A model generated the notes under the pieces. It saw only the letters and a list, made by a program, of their open reading frames with translations, was not told the origin of the DNA and made no database searches. Shown in pieces: positions 33,794 to 44,552 of a stretch of 64,000 bases of DNA (positions are counted from its first letter, which is position 1; every line of letters starts with the position of its first letter). The DNA is taken from assembly GCA_029260015.1 (NCBI GenBank), contig JAJDEB010000002.1:1-64000 (forward strand), in the 5' to 3' direction. Made by a program: the position numbers and the translations under genes. The stretch is from Phycisphaerae bacterium (lineage in GTDB: Bacteria; Planctomycetota; Phycisphaerae; UBA1845).

Positions 33794-34059
33794 GCTGGAT
33801 ACGCCCGCAAGAAAGATATTCCTCCTTCAAAGCAGACGGCTTCAAACGACTGAAACTCTTCGTTTGGGGCCGTCTGAGTATTCCACACCCGCACCGGCAC
33901 GAATGCTTTCACGACCACTGTTATCAGACGTACTTGATCATCCAAGACAACGAAGTCGAGTCAATCGTAAGATTTGTACTGCAACCGTATATTCCCCATG
34001 CCGATAGGTGCAATAAGTCGAAACGAATAGTCAGTCGATCTAACGGAACAGAAAATCTA

Positions 34060-34563
34060 ATGCGCCATGGGCCAGGGCATCAAGACAGAGCCTTCACGCT
34101 TGTCGAACTCTTGATCGTAGTGATCATCATCGGAATTCTCGCCACGATCGTCGTTCCGCAATTCTCCAATGCCTCGCAAGACGCGACTCTGTCCTCGCTT
34201 CGTACCACTCTTGACACGGTCAAAGATCGAATCGATCTTGAGTGCCAAAAATCACCGACGAACGCATACCCTTCCAGCATCGACGCTTCTTGGTTTGCAA
34301 ATGAGTCTGGACCGAAGCACCCAGAAAACACGGTGAGTACTGGCAACATCGAAATCGATTCGACGGCTAGCAGAATGCACCCGGTAAATAAGGTTCTCAA
34401 GATTGGGGTCGCAGGCGACTTTTGGTACAACCCCACCGAAGGTGTGTTTCGGGCACGGGTCGGTGATCGGGGCACGTCGGCATCGACTTTGGCATTCTAT
34501 AACGAAGTCAATGAATCAAGCGAAACTGCTCTGGGCAACTATGGTGGAGGTGGCGGTTCGTAG
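34060..34563 (+). CDS. Type II secretion pseudopilin (GspG/type IV pilin-like)
   Basis: A 167-aa prepilin-like protein. After a short basic leader the class III signal reads A-FTLVELLIVVIIIGILATIVVPQF, with Glu at +5, followed by the long helix (DATLSSLRTTLDTVKDRIDLECQ). The residue before the cleaved Phe is Ala, whereas Gly is usual for prepilin peptidase. The tail is a small globular domain with GVFRARVGDRG resembling the GspG region. No other secretion genes are next to it. Start placed at 34060 because the leader is then of normal length; earlier codons are unlikely. Confidence 0.8.
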   Translation: MRHGPGHQDRAFTLVELLIVVIIIGILATIVVPQFSNASQDATLSSLRTTLDTVKDRIDLECQKSPTNAYPSSIDASWFANESGPKHPENTVSTGNIEIDSTASRMHPVNKVLKIGVAGDFWYNPTEGVFRARVGDRGTSASTLAFYNEVNESSETALGNYGGGGGS

Positions 34564-34565
34564 TC

Positions 34566-35315
34566 ATGAATCAGCACGCCGCCGTCGCTCATCCTCATTC
34601 TCTACGCGCTGCGAGGGCACTTGGGGTCTTGCTGCTCGTTCAATTCATCCTGGTCGTCGCCATCAAAATCAAAATTGGAAAACCCGCTGACATATTGTGG
34701 ATGTCGCATGTCGGACTGCTGACAGCCGCCATCGGTTTTTTTGCGCGCAAGCCGATACTCGTCACCGTGGCATTGATCGAACTGCTCGCGCTACACAGTT
34801 TGTGGCTGTACGACTTTCTATCATGGGTGACCGGCGGCACGTTTCCGATGGGCATTGCAAATTACCTGATCAACGCCGATGCGCTTGTATGGATTGCGAC
34901 CGCCCATCACTTTTTTCTGCTGCCTCTCTTGCTGATTGCGGTAAAACGAAAACCATACAAGCCAACCGAAGCGCTGCTCATCGCGATCGCGACGTATCTG
35001 ATACTGATTTGCGCGTGTCGCGCGTTTACGACACCTGCATTGAATATCAACTATGCGTTCGGGGTGCGGATCGCATGGGAACATTGGTTCTGGGAATGGG
35101 CCAACCGCAACAGCAATGGTCCGTTTTACTTGCTTGGGCTGAGTACGTTTGTCACCTTAGTGATGTTTGCGCCGGCATACGGACTGGTCTGCTACTGGCG
35201 CCGGGGCACACGCTTCGCAAATGGATTGACAGAATCGACCGGCTACATGGGCAGCAGCGACGATGTGTCGGGCCGGTGCGATTCGATCGGCTCATCGACG
35301 ACATTGACCACCTGA
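34566..35315 (+). CDS. Multi-pass membrane protein, unknown
   Basis: 249 aa with about six or seven hydrophobic segments (e.g. LGVLLLVQFILVVAI, VGLLTAAIGFFA, ILVTVALIELLALHS, LVWIATAHHFFLLPLLLIAV, LLIAIATYLILICACRAF, STFVTLVMFAPAYGLVCYW). Two bases after the pseudopilin stop, so probably co-transcribed. No family identified. The 3' end overlaps the minus-strand phosphofructokinase gene by 73 bp; the last residues may therefore be poorly constrained. Confidence 0.6.
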   Translation: MNQHAAVAHPHSLRAARALGVLLLVQFILVVAIKIKIGKPADILWMSHVGLLTAAIGFFARKPILVTVALIELLALHSLWLYDFLSWVTGGTFPMGIANYLINADALVWIATAHHFFLLPLLLIAVKRKPYKPTEALLIAIATYLILICACRAFTTPALNINYAFGVRIAWEHWFWEWANRNSNGPFYLLGLSTFVTLVMFAPAYGLVCYWRRGTRFANGLTESTGYMGSSDDVSGRCDSIGSSTTLTT

Positions 35316-36655
35316 CTGTGGGCAATCGAAGTCGTCAGCTTTAGGACGGCTTGGTCTACGACGCGGCGATACCGATTCGCGAAGTCTTCCGGAGACATGC
35401 GGGCCTGCTTGGCGATGGCTGCCAACGATTCAGGCGAATCAAAATCCCCCTGCTCCAATCGAATCATGTACGAACGTGCGACACGATAGGGTGTTGACGT
35501 CAAATCCACCTGACGAACCTGCGTGCGATTCGAGACAGGATCGATCATGTCGGCAAACGGTACGGCTTTCAGATCACCGCCCTGGACAGCCACCATCACG
35601 CCGGAAGTCGTCCTTTCATCTTCCAAGAGCAGCGAAACAGCCCCAAACCCGAGGTCGCGACAATAGGCCATGTCAAACGGGGTGGGTCGGGCACAGCGCA
35701 GTTCGTATCCGAGCGTTTCCGAAACAATCGTGATGGCGTCGTTGCGTGCGTCAAAGCGCTTCTTGACCTCATCCTTCAAAATCTGGTCCAGCGGAAACTC
35801 GGCCAGTCGCGGGTGCCCCGCCGCATCGACTGGTACGTCGCGGCCGAGGATTTTCTTCAATTCTTCGACGTCGCCAAACTTGAACGCAACGCCCTCAGCA
35901 ATAACAGCCACACCATCGGGCCGCCCCATCGCGCGTCGTTTTAGAATGGCGGCTTCTAAAATGTCCACCACATCGCAAACCGTGGCATGCTCGGGTAATT
36001 CTTCCGGAATAACGCTGAGCGTTGCGCCGGCTGCTTTCCCGATTTCATACGCCAGGAACCCCGCGTTTCGACCCATCGCCACGACAAAGTACCAGCGCGA
36101 CGTCGTGCGAGAATCTTCCATCAAATTCGCGACGAGCATCGATCCCAAATGCCGCGCGGTATTAAAACCAAACGTGGGCAAATCGCTTGGGAGTGGCAGG
36201 TCGTTATCGATCGTCTTGGGCACATGGGCGACGCGAAGTTTGCCTTGCGATGCTTCGGCTAAGAACCGCGCGCTGAGGGCGGTGTCGTCGCCTCCGATCG
36301 TCATCAAATGTGTGATGCCAAGTTTCTGAAGATTGGCCAGTACGTTCTTAACACACTCTGGATCGGCGATCACTTTCGACGATTCGCTGACCGTGGATTT
36401 GTCGAGGAGGCTGGTGCGCGACGTGCGTAGAATCGATCCGCCTTCAAAGTGAATGCGGGCGACGTCAGGAATACTGAGCGACACACTGTGTTTACCGACG
36501 TCAAATTGGTCCGTCGTCAGCCAGCGGAATCCGTCGTAGATCCCACGCACCTCGAACCCATGATTGATCGCGTTGATTGAAGCAGCGCCGATCACGCCGT
36601 TGATTCCCGGTGCCGGCCCGCCTCCTACGATGATTCCCAAAGTCTTTGCAGCCAT
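35243..36655 (-). CDS. pfp: Pyrophosphate-dependent 6-phosphofructokinase
   Basis: Phosphorylates fructose 6-phosphate with PPi in glycolysis, reversible. It has the nucleotide/PPi loop GGGPAPGINGVI (residue 11), the catalytic block TIGGDDTALSAR where GGDD instead of GGDG is the mark of PPi-using enzymes, and PKTIDNDLP with Lys in place of Gly, again typical of PPi types. Substrate-binding features include MGRNAGFLAYE and VIPEELPE. 470 aa, a common length of the PPi branch. ATP use is argued against by these residues but only assay can settle it. It stands alone, convergent with the membrane gene. Confidence 0.88.
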   Translation of the reverse strand: MAAKTLGIIVGGGPAPGINGVIGAASINAINHGFEVRGIYDGFRWLTTDQFDVGKHSVSLSIPDVARIHFEGGSILRTSRTSLLDKSTVSESSKVIADPECVKNVLANLQKLGITHLMTIGGDDTALSARFLAEASQGKLRVAHVPKTIDNDLPLPSDLPTFGFNTARHLGSMLVANLMEDSRTTSRWYFVVAMGRNAGFLAYEIGKAAGATLSVIPEELPEHATVCDVVDILEAAILKRRAMGRPDGVAVIAEGVAFKFGDVEELKKILGRDVPVDAAGHPRLAEFPLDQILKDEVKKRFDARNDAITIVSETLGYELRCARPTPFDMAYCRDLGFGAVSLLLEDERTTSGVMVAVQGGDLKAVPFADMIDPVSNRTQVRQVDLTSTPYRVARSYMIRLEQGDFDSPESLAAIAKQARMSPEDFANRYRRVVDQAVLKLTTSIAHSQVVNVVDEPIESHRPDTSSLLPM

Positions 36656-36931
36656 GCTCTCAATGTCCCAAATACAATTTGTCGTTCACGTCCGCCGCGG
36701 CTGGCCTCCCACCCCAATCAGCCAGCCCATTTCGCCGGTACCGTTATCACACAGTTTAGTGGGCGATCCGGCACTATCGCAAATACCAAACCATCTGCAA
36801 TGCGCCTACACGATTTATGTGTCATATGCGATTGCATGCCATAACCGCCCTAGGACACCTGCAAGCGAATCGCTATACTTATCGGCCCCCACTGAAACAG
36901 TTCCGGTGGGTTGCGGGTTTATCAAGGAGCA

Positions 36932-38197
36932 ATGAAATCACTCATGGCCGACGCCAGTTACAACCCATTTCGCACAGCCCAGGCACAACTCGATCACGCG
37001 ATGGAAGTGCTCGGGCTTGAACCCTCCATCCGACAACTACTCCGCGAACCAATGCGCGAATACCGATACCGATTGCCGGTCCGCATGGACTCCGGCGAAG
37101 TTCAAGTATTCGATTCATACCGTGTCCAATACAACCATGCCCGCGGACCGACGAAGGGTGGGCTTCGCTGGCACCCGGATGAAACAATCGACACCGTGCG
37201 CGCCCTGGCATGCTGGATGACGTGGAAGTGCGCCGTTCTCGATTTACCACTCGGTGGTGGAAAAGGCGGCGTAACCTGCAATCCGACATCGTTGTCTACA
37301 GCAGAAAAAGAACGACTCGCCCGCGCATACATCCGAGCGGCGGGCCATCGCATGAGTGTCGATCGTGATGTTCCCGCACCCGACGTTCACACCACACCGC
37401 AGATCATGGCGTGGATGCTCGACGAATACGAAACCATGATGGGCTACCACCATAGCGGTGTGATCACTGGCAAACCCATTCCACTCGGCGGATCGGCGGG
37501 CCGCAACGAAGCAACGTCGATGGGTGGCGTTGTCATCGCTGGCGAAGTAGAACGCGAACTCGGCCATCAAATCGCAGGCGCTCGCTGCGCCATCCAAGGC
37601 TTCGGAAATGTCGGTGGCATTCTCGCACGTTTGTTGCACGAACGCGGCGCAAGGGTCATCGCGATCAGCGCGGTTGACGGTGCGATTCACAATGAAGACG
37701 GCATCGACATCCCCAAAGCGCTGACTTATTACAACCGCAACATGCAACAAATCGCAGGTTTCGACGGCGGTGATGCTATTTCTAACGAAGAACTGCTCAC
37801 CTGCAGTTGCGAAATGTTATTCCCCGCCGCTTTGGAAAACGTCATCACCGAAAGCAACGCAATGGATATCCAGGCCAAAGTCATCATCGAGATGGCCAAC
37901 GGTCCCACCACGCCAGCCGCCGACAAGATTCTTTACGAACGCGGCATTTTCGTCGTGCCCGACATCCTCGCTAACGCGGGCGGTGTGACCGTTTCTTACC
38001 TGGAACAAGTTCAAAACACTTACAACTACCGATGGTCCGTCGAAGACATCAACCGCGAATTGCAGCGGCGCATGAAGGAAGCCTTCGCAGCCGTCTACGC
38101 CGAAAACAAACGCGTCGAAGGCCCGATGCGGTTGGCTGCATATTTGCTCGCCGTCGAACGCGTGGCTGAAGCCTGCCGGTTGCGCGGTTGGGTGTAA
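36932..38197 (+). CDS. Glutamate dehydrogenase (GluDH class, ~420 aa)
   Basis: Oxidative deamination of glutamate or its reverse. The family blocks are visible: RVQYNHARGPTKGGLRWHP, the catalytic Lys in LPLGGGKGG, DVPAPDVHTTPQIM, and the Rossmann motif IQGFGNVGGILARLL. The tail PDILANAGGVTVSYLEQVQN is diagnostic of the hexameric type related to NAD-linked and archaeal enzymes. Start is uncertain: ATG 36932 with AAGGAG almost adjacent, or ATG 36944. Cofactor cannot be assigned with confidence. The next gene is another glutamate dehydrogenase. Confidence 0.85.
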   Translation: MKSLMADASYNPFRTAQAQLDHAMEVLGLEPSIRQLLREPMREYRYRLPVRMDSGEVQVFDSYRVQYNHARGPTKGGLRWHPDETIDTVRALACWMTWKCAVLDLPLGGGKGGVTCNPTSLSTAEKERLARAYIRAAGHRMSVDRDVPAPDVHTTPQIMAWMLDEYETMMGYHHSGVITGKPIPLGGSAGRNEATSMGGVVIAGEVERELGHQIAGARCAIQGFGNVGGILARLLHERGARVIAISAVDGAIHNEDGIDIPKALTYYNRNMQQIAGFDGGDAISNEELLTCSCEMLFPAALENVITESNAMDIQAKVIIEMANGPTTPAADKILYERGIFVVPDILANAGGVTVSYLEQVQNTYNYRWSVEDINRELQRRMKEAFAAVYAENKRVEGPMRLAAYLLAVERVAEACRLRGWV

Positions 38198-38343
38198 ACC
38201 TGTCGGATTGTAAGATCATTCGCGCCGCTTTGGCACGAAACGTGTATGCTTGATTATTGATTAACGGTAGTTTTTCCAACCGATTGCATAGCAAAGAACC
38301 GGGCTCCGCGGTATCGCCCCAAAATGACACCGCCCGTCCCTGA

Positions 38344-39732
<1,389 letters not shown>

Positions 39733-39784
39733 GCTAGCGATCGACTCACGACCCCATCGACTCACGACCTATGTGTTGCTATCT

Positions 39785-40969
39785 CTAGGCCAACACGCAA
39801 AGGCGTTCGATGCAGAAATCACGTGAGATTGTCTCGGTGCGTCCTTCGCCGTCGCGGTGGTAAATTGCTCGGCCATTGGAGTAAACCAGCGCGCCATCGT
39901 CAGCGAGATCAAAAGCGACAACACTTGTGGCGAGCGTCTCCTCGTCTCCCTCGGGTGTGCGACGAATCAATTGCCACGTTTGCGGAACGAGCGGTTTGTC
40001 GCTCCCCTCCTGCCCTCGGCGAAGTTGTCGCTCGACTTCGACCCATCTGCCCCAAAGCATAAGCATGCGACGATCGGGTCCTTCGCGCGGCGGCCCACCT
40101 GCCGTCATCAGGGGTTTCTTGGAAAAGAACAGCGAAAACGCATTGAGAAAATGAACCCCGGCCCGAACGAGACGGAATGGGAAAAGCGCGACGTCACTTA
40201 GTAGTTTGAGAGGAGATGTCTTGGGACGCAGTTCATACGGTCGCCGGATGAAATACAGACATCCGTCCGTATCAACACGAGGGGTCAGGCAGTCAAACCC
40301 TTCATGGTCGAGAATCGTGGACATTTTGTCGCGCGCGAGATCAAGTTCGTGTATGGCATACGGTCCTAGACCGAATACGGCACCATATTCGTTGCGCCCC
40401 ACTCCGGCGGACTGAAACACAAGCTTCGCATCCGAGCCAGCCACCCAAGTTGGTGCTTCATCGACGGAGTCCCCAGTCGTGATCTCGCGGAGCCTACCAC
40501 CGTCTGCCTCTGCCAAAGCAAGATTCGCAGAGCCGTCTGCCCGCTTCAGGCTGCACGCCAACCGACCATCACCTGGGCAGCGGGCTAGGTCGCGCAGCAT
40601 CATTTCTCTCCGATGCACCAGCCGACGTTCGTAGTCTTCTGTGGTATCCAGATGGAATAGCCCTCCCACCGATTCATTCACGAGGGCGTAGTATATTTCG
40701 CCCGACTTTTCTCCCCCGGTCACGCCTGTAAATCGAACCGATCTGCCGCCGCCAACCGCTGCATTGAGATTTGGTATTTCAAATTCTGGTGACTGGCTAA
40801 GATTCCACATCATTCCGCTAGATTTCCATTGATTGCGCTCGCGATCGGCGGCGCGTCGGTCTTCAATCGCTTGCACAAACTGACTTTCGATGGGCTGTGG
40901 TTCACCGTCGGACTCAGCAACAAATAGTCTACCTTCTGCGAGATATGCATATTTGATTTGCTCTGACAT
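39785..40969 (-). CDS. Predicted beta-propeller protein, unknown
   Basis: 394 aa without a signal peptide. Repeated strand patterns resembling TolB/WD40-like blades are visible (KYAYLAEGRLFVAESDGEPQP; GRLACSLKRADGSANLALAEADGG; KLVFQSAGVGRNEYGAVFGLGPYAIHELDL; DGALVYSNGRAIYHRDGEG). It lacks any catalytic motif I can identify. It is transcribed away from the neighbouring gene at 41179 with a 209-nt divergent gap. Function unknown. Confidence 0.55.
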   Translation of the reverse strand: MSEQIKYAYLAEGRLFVAESDGEPQPIESQFVQAIEDRRAADRERNQWKSSGMMWNLSQSPEFEIPNLNAAVGGGRSVRFTGVTGGEKSGEIYYALVNESVGGLFHLDTTEDYERRLVHRREMMLRDLARCPGDGRLACSLKRADGSANLALAEADGGRLREITTGDSVDEAPTWVAGSDAKLVFQSAGVGRNEYGAVFGLGPYAIHELDLARDKMSTILDHEGFDCLTPRVDTDGCLYFIRRPYELRPKTSPLKLLSDVALFPFRLVRAGVHFLNAFSLFFSKKPLMTAGGPPREGPDRRMLMLWGRWVEVERQLRRGQEGSDKPLVPQTWQLIRRTPEGDEETLATSVVAFDLADDGALVYSNGRAIYHRDGEGRTETISRDFCIERLCVLA

Positions 40970-41178
40970 ACCTAAAAACTATCGGGAAACTCCTTGTCAA
41001 TCAACGCCCAGACTCCCTCCAGACCCAAAATGGCTACCATTACTCCGCTTTCTGCAACCCACAGACATTTGCAAGTCACCGAGTGAGCCTTCAATGCGGA
41101 CGCACTTGGCGAAATGCCTTCCTGCGATAGACTGTATTTGCCATTCGGTGTCTGATAATCAGCCCGTTGAGTCGCCCC

Positions 41179-44166
41179 ATGAGCCAAATCGAAAACCAAG
41201 TTAGCCGCGACGATCTCAACCGCTATTTCTGCGGGTTTCATACGCTTATGCCCTATCGCGTGCAGCATGTGCTTCTCGTGTGCAGCCTCTATGAATCGTT
41301 TGTGCTTGAAGAGGATGGGCTCCTTAGCGAGCTGATCACCAGCGAATACCTCGACATGAACCTCAGCAGCGCCCCGCGGGTGTCGCGAGTCTCGACCGGG
41401 CAGGAAGCGTTGGAATTTATTGAACGCCAGAGCGTCGAGCTCGTCATCACCATGACGCGTCTTGGTGACCTCAGCGTTGTCGCGTTGGCGGAGGCCATCC
41501 GCGAACATCACCCGTCGCTGCCCATCGTGGTGCTCGCCGACGAACCGCGTTCGATCATGCGTCAACCGGGCATCAAAGACGGGACGGCTGTCGATAAGGT
41601 TTTCATCTGGGATGGCGACACAAAAATACTGCTCGCGATCATCAAGTTTGTCGAAGACCGCCTCAACGTCGAACACGACACCCGCGAAGGCGATGTCCGC
41701 GTGATCGTTCTCGTCGAAAACTCCATCCGCTTTTACTCATCGTTCTTGCCACTGATTTATACCGAAGTGATGAAACTGACGCAGGCACTCATCGCCGACA
41801 GCGTCAACATGATGCACCGCCTACTGCGGATGCGCGCCCGACCGAGAATCCTGCTGGCTGAAACGTTTGAGGATGCGTGGGAACTCTGCTCGAAATACCA
41901 AGACAACCTGCTTGGTTTGATATCCGACGTGCGCTTCCCGCGAGATGGCGAACTGGACCCCAATGCCGGACTCGAGTTAGCCCGCCGCGCGAGGGCGGCC
42001 AACCCGCATCTGCCGGTGTTGCTCCAGTCGTCTGAAGAACATTACGCTGCGTCAGCCAACGAGTTGGGTGCGTTCTTCGTAAAAAAGCGATCGCGCAACC
42101 TCATGCGCCGTTTGCGCGAATTCCTGTTGACCAACCTCGGTTTCGGCGACTTCATTTTCAAGACCGGAACAGGCACAGAAGTCGGACGGGCTAAAACTTT
42201 GCAGGAACTCGAAGAAGGCATCGCCAGCGTCCCAGACGAATCCATCGCGTTTCACGCCAATCACAACCATTTTTCAAACTGGTTGATGGCCCGCACAGAA
42301 TTTGAGCTTGCCGCCCGCCTACGACCGGCGAAAGTGTCCGACTTCAAAAACGTCGGCAAGATGCGCGAATACCTGATCCGCGAACTGTCTGACTTTCGAG
42401 CCAAAACGCAAACCGGTGTGATCACCGACTTCTCACCGCGCAAGTTCGACACCACCAGCAGCTTCACACGAATCGGTGGCGGTTCCATTGGAGGAAAAGC
42501 CCGCGGACTCGCGTTCGTCAACGCACTCCTTCGACATCACAACCTTGTGAAGAAATTCGATAACACCAAGGTCTTCGTTCCCAACAGCGCCACGCTCGGC
42601 ACCGACGTGTTCGAAACTTTTCTCGACGAAAACAGCCTACGCGGTTTCGTTGCTGAAGACGTGCCCGATTCGCGAATCACCCAGATGTTTCTGGCTGCAC
42701 GACTACCACGCGAAATCTACAAGGACCTTGCCGCGTTCCTGCGATTCGTGCGTTATCCACTCGCGGTGCGATCCAGCAGCCTCCTCGAAGACTCGCAAGG
42801 CCGCCCATTTGCCGGTGTGTATGAAACGCACATGGTGCAAAACAACCATCCCGATATCTCCGTGCGACTCGATCAACTTTGCGACGCCATCAAACGCGTT
42901 TACGCATCGACGTTTTTCCAAAAAGCCAAACGCTACCTCGAAGCCACCGGCAGAAATGTCGAGCAGGAACGGATGGCTGTCATCCTGCAAGAACTCGTCG
43001 GCAGCAATCACACCCATCGCTTTTACCCGACGTTTTCCGGCGTCGCCCGCTCATACAACTTCTATCCCCAAGGAAGTGTCACCGCATCCGAAGGCATCGC
43101 ATCGGTTGCATTGGGGCTCGGCAAGACGGTGGTCGAAGGCGGGCAGACATTGATGTTTTCGCCAGCGCACCCCGAATTGTTGCCGCAGTTTCCGACCACG
43201 AAAGACTTGCTCTCCAACTCGCAGCGCAAGTTTTTCGCCCTCGACACGAGTCGTCCAGAAATTTATCCAACCGACGACGCGGCTGCCAACCTGATGCTGC
43301 TTGATCTGGAAGTGGCAGAAAAGGACGGAACGCTGGCCCCACTGGGGTCGGTATACAGTGCAGAAAACGATCGCGTCTATGACGGTTTGCGGCGCGAAGG
43401 TCCGCGCGTCGTCACCTTCGCCCACGTTCTAAAAGCCGGAAAGTTTCCGCTGGCCGACATCCTCAAGACGCTTCTCAAACTCGGGAGCGAAGGGATGGCT
43501 GGCCCGATCGAGATGGAGTTCGCCGTCGATATGAGCACAACGCCGATGGAATTTGGGTTCCTCCAAATTCGCCCGATCATCGTGCAGGAAGAATTCGCCG
43601 ACGTCACCGTCGACGAAGTCGATCGCGAATCATTGATTTGCTATTCTGATCGGGCCCTGGGTAATGGTAGAGTTGAGGGCATCACCGATATTGTCTACGT
43701 CAAACCCGACAGCTTCGACAACACCAATACCCGCGAGATCGCAAACGAAGTCGCGCAGATCAACGACCTGCTTCAACAGGAAGAGCGTGTGTCGATTTTG
43801 ATCGGTCCAGGCAGGTGGGGAAGCGCCGATCGATTCCTCGGTATTCCGGTCAGTTGGGAACAAATATCCACAGCCCAACTCATCGTCGAAACGAATCTAG
43901 AGGATTTCTGCGTGATCCCATCGCAGGGCACCCACTTTTTTCAGAACCTAACGTCGCTGGGGGTTGGCTACCTGACGGTCGATCCACGTGTGGGCGAGAG
44001 CTTCGTCAATTGGAAATGGCTGGCAAAGCAATCGGCCATCAAGGAAACAAAGTACACACGACACCTGCGGCTGACGGACCCGACTGAAATCCGAATCGAC
44101 GGACGGATGCAGCATGGCATCATCTGCAAACCCATTGACGAAGTCGAACCCAAATTGAACGCATGA
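41179..44166 (+). CDS. PPDK/PEP-synthase-like ATP-grasp protein with tandem receiver domains
   Basis: About 995 aa. Two receiver-like domains occupy the first ~330 residues. The first has LVITMTRLGD where the phospho-acceptor Asp is expected but Thr/Met stand; the second has GLISDVRFPRDGELDPNAG with Asp intact, and VLLQSSEEHY with the conserved Ser/Thr. From residue ~430 the PPDK N-terminal ATP-grasp domain starts (GGGSIGGKARGLAF; YPLAVRSSSLLEDSQGRPFAGVYE; ILIGPGRWGSADR). The His swivel and PEP-binding domains of classical PPDK are missing. So phosphotransfer to pyruvate is doubtful. A regulator or enzyme coupled to two-component signalling is plausible. The ATG at 41179 is chosen over TTG 41167. 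Confidence 0.7.
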   Translation: MSQIENQVSRDDLNRYFCGFHTLMPYRVQHVLLVCSLYESFVLEEDGLLSELITSEYLDMNLSSAPRVSRVSTGQEALEFIERQSVELVITMTRLGDLSVVALAEAIREHHPSLPIVVLADEPRSIMRQPGIKDGTAVDKVFIWDGDTKILLAIIKFVEDRLNVEHDTREGDVRVIVLVENSIRFYSSFLPLIYTEVMKLTQALIADSVNMMHRLLRMRARPRILLAETFEDAWELCSKYQDNLLGLISDVRFPRDGELDPNAGLELARRARAANPHLPVLLQSSEEHYAASANELGAFFVKKRSRNLMRRLREFLLTNLGFGDFIFKTGTGTEVGRAKTLQELEEGIASVPDESIAFHANHNHFSNWLMARTEFELAARLRPAKVSDFKNVGKMREYLIRELSDFRAKTQTGVITDFSPRKFDTTSSFTRIGGGSIGGKARGLAFVNALLRHHNLVKKFDNTKVFVPNSATLGTDVFETFLDENSLRGFVAEDVPDSRITQMFLAARLPREIYKDLAAFLRFVRYPLAVRSSSLLEDSQGRPFAGVYETHMVQNNHPDISVRLDQLCDAIKRVYASTFFQKAKRYLEATGRNVEQERMAVILQELVGSNHTHRFYPTFSGVARSYNFYPQGSVTASEGIASVALGLGKTVVEGGQTLMFSPAHPELLPQFPTTKDLLSNSQRKFFALDTSRPEIYPTDDAAANLMLLDLEVAEKDGTLAPLGSVYSAENDRVYDGLRREGPRVVTFAHVLKAGKFPLADILKTLLKLGSEGMAGPIEMEFAVDMSTTPMEFGFLQIRPIIVQEEFADVTVDEVDRESLICYSDRALGNGRVEGITDIVYVKPDSFDNTNTREIANEVAQINDLLQQEERVSILIGPGRWGSADRFLGIPVSWEQISTAQLIVETNLEDFCVIPSQGTHFFQNLTSLGVGYLTVDPRVGESFVNWKWLAKQSAIKETKYTRHLRLTDPTEIRIDGRMQHGIICKPIDEVEPKLNA

Positions 44167-44197
44167 ATCAGCCGGACAAAAGGAATACAAGAAGCGT

Positions 44198-44530
44198 ATG
44201 AATCCTTACTTTGACAAGAGCGAACTCAAGAAATTCGGCGAAATCGGCAAGAACGTCCCGCACCTCGCCGAAAAATTCTTCGACTGGTACAATGAAGTTT
44301 TCAAGGACGGAGCCCTTTCCGAACGGGAGAAAGCGCTGATCGCCCTGGCCGTCGCCCACGCAACACAGTGCCCGTATTGCATCGATGCCTACACCACCGC
44401 ATGCTTGGAAAAAGGTTCCGACCTCGACCAGATGACCGAAGCCGTCCACGTCGCCAGCGCCATCAAGGGAGGTGCCTGCCTGATTCACGGCGTTCAAATG
44501 CGCGGACACGCCGAACGATTGGGCATGTGA
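44198..44530 (+). CDS. AhpD-like protein, arsenosugar-associated
   Basis: A 110-aa carboxymuconolactone-decarboxylase/AhpD-fold protein with the redox motif CPYC in HATQCPYCIDAY and the family's later His/Gly block (ASAIKGGACLIHGVQM). Such peroxidase-like proteins accompany the arsenosugar radical SAM gene arsS, which follows 22 nt downstream. An arsenic-related oxidoreductase role is inferred from that pairing. The gene is 31 nt after the receiver/ATP-grasp gene. Confidence 0.8.
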   Translation: MNPYFDKSELKKFGEIGKNVPHLAEKFFDWYNEVFKDGALSEREKALIALAVAHATQCPYCIDAYTTACLEKGSDLDQMTEAVHVASAIKGGACLIHGVQMRGHAERLGM

Positions 44531-44552
44531 CCCCGACCGGACACCGACCTTC

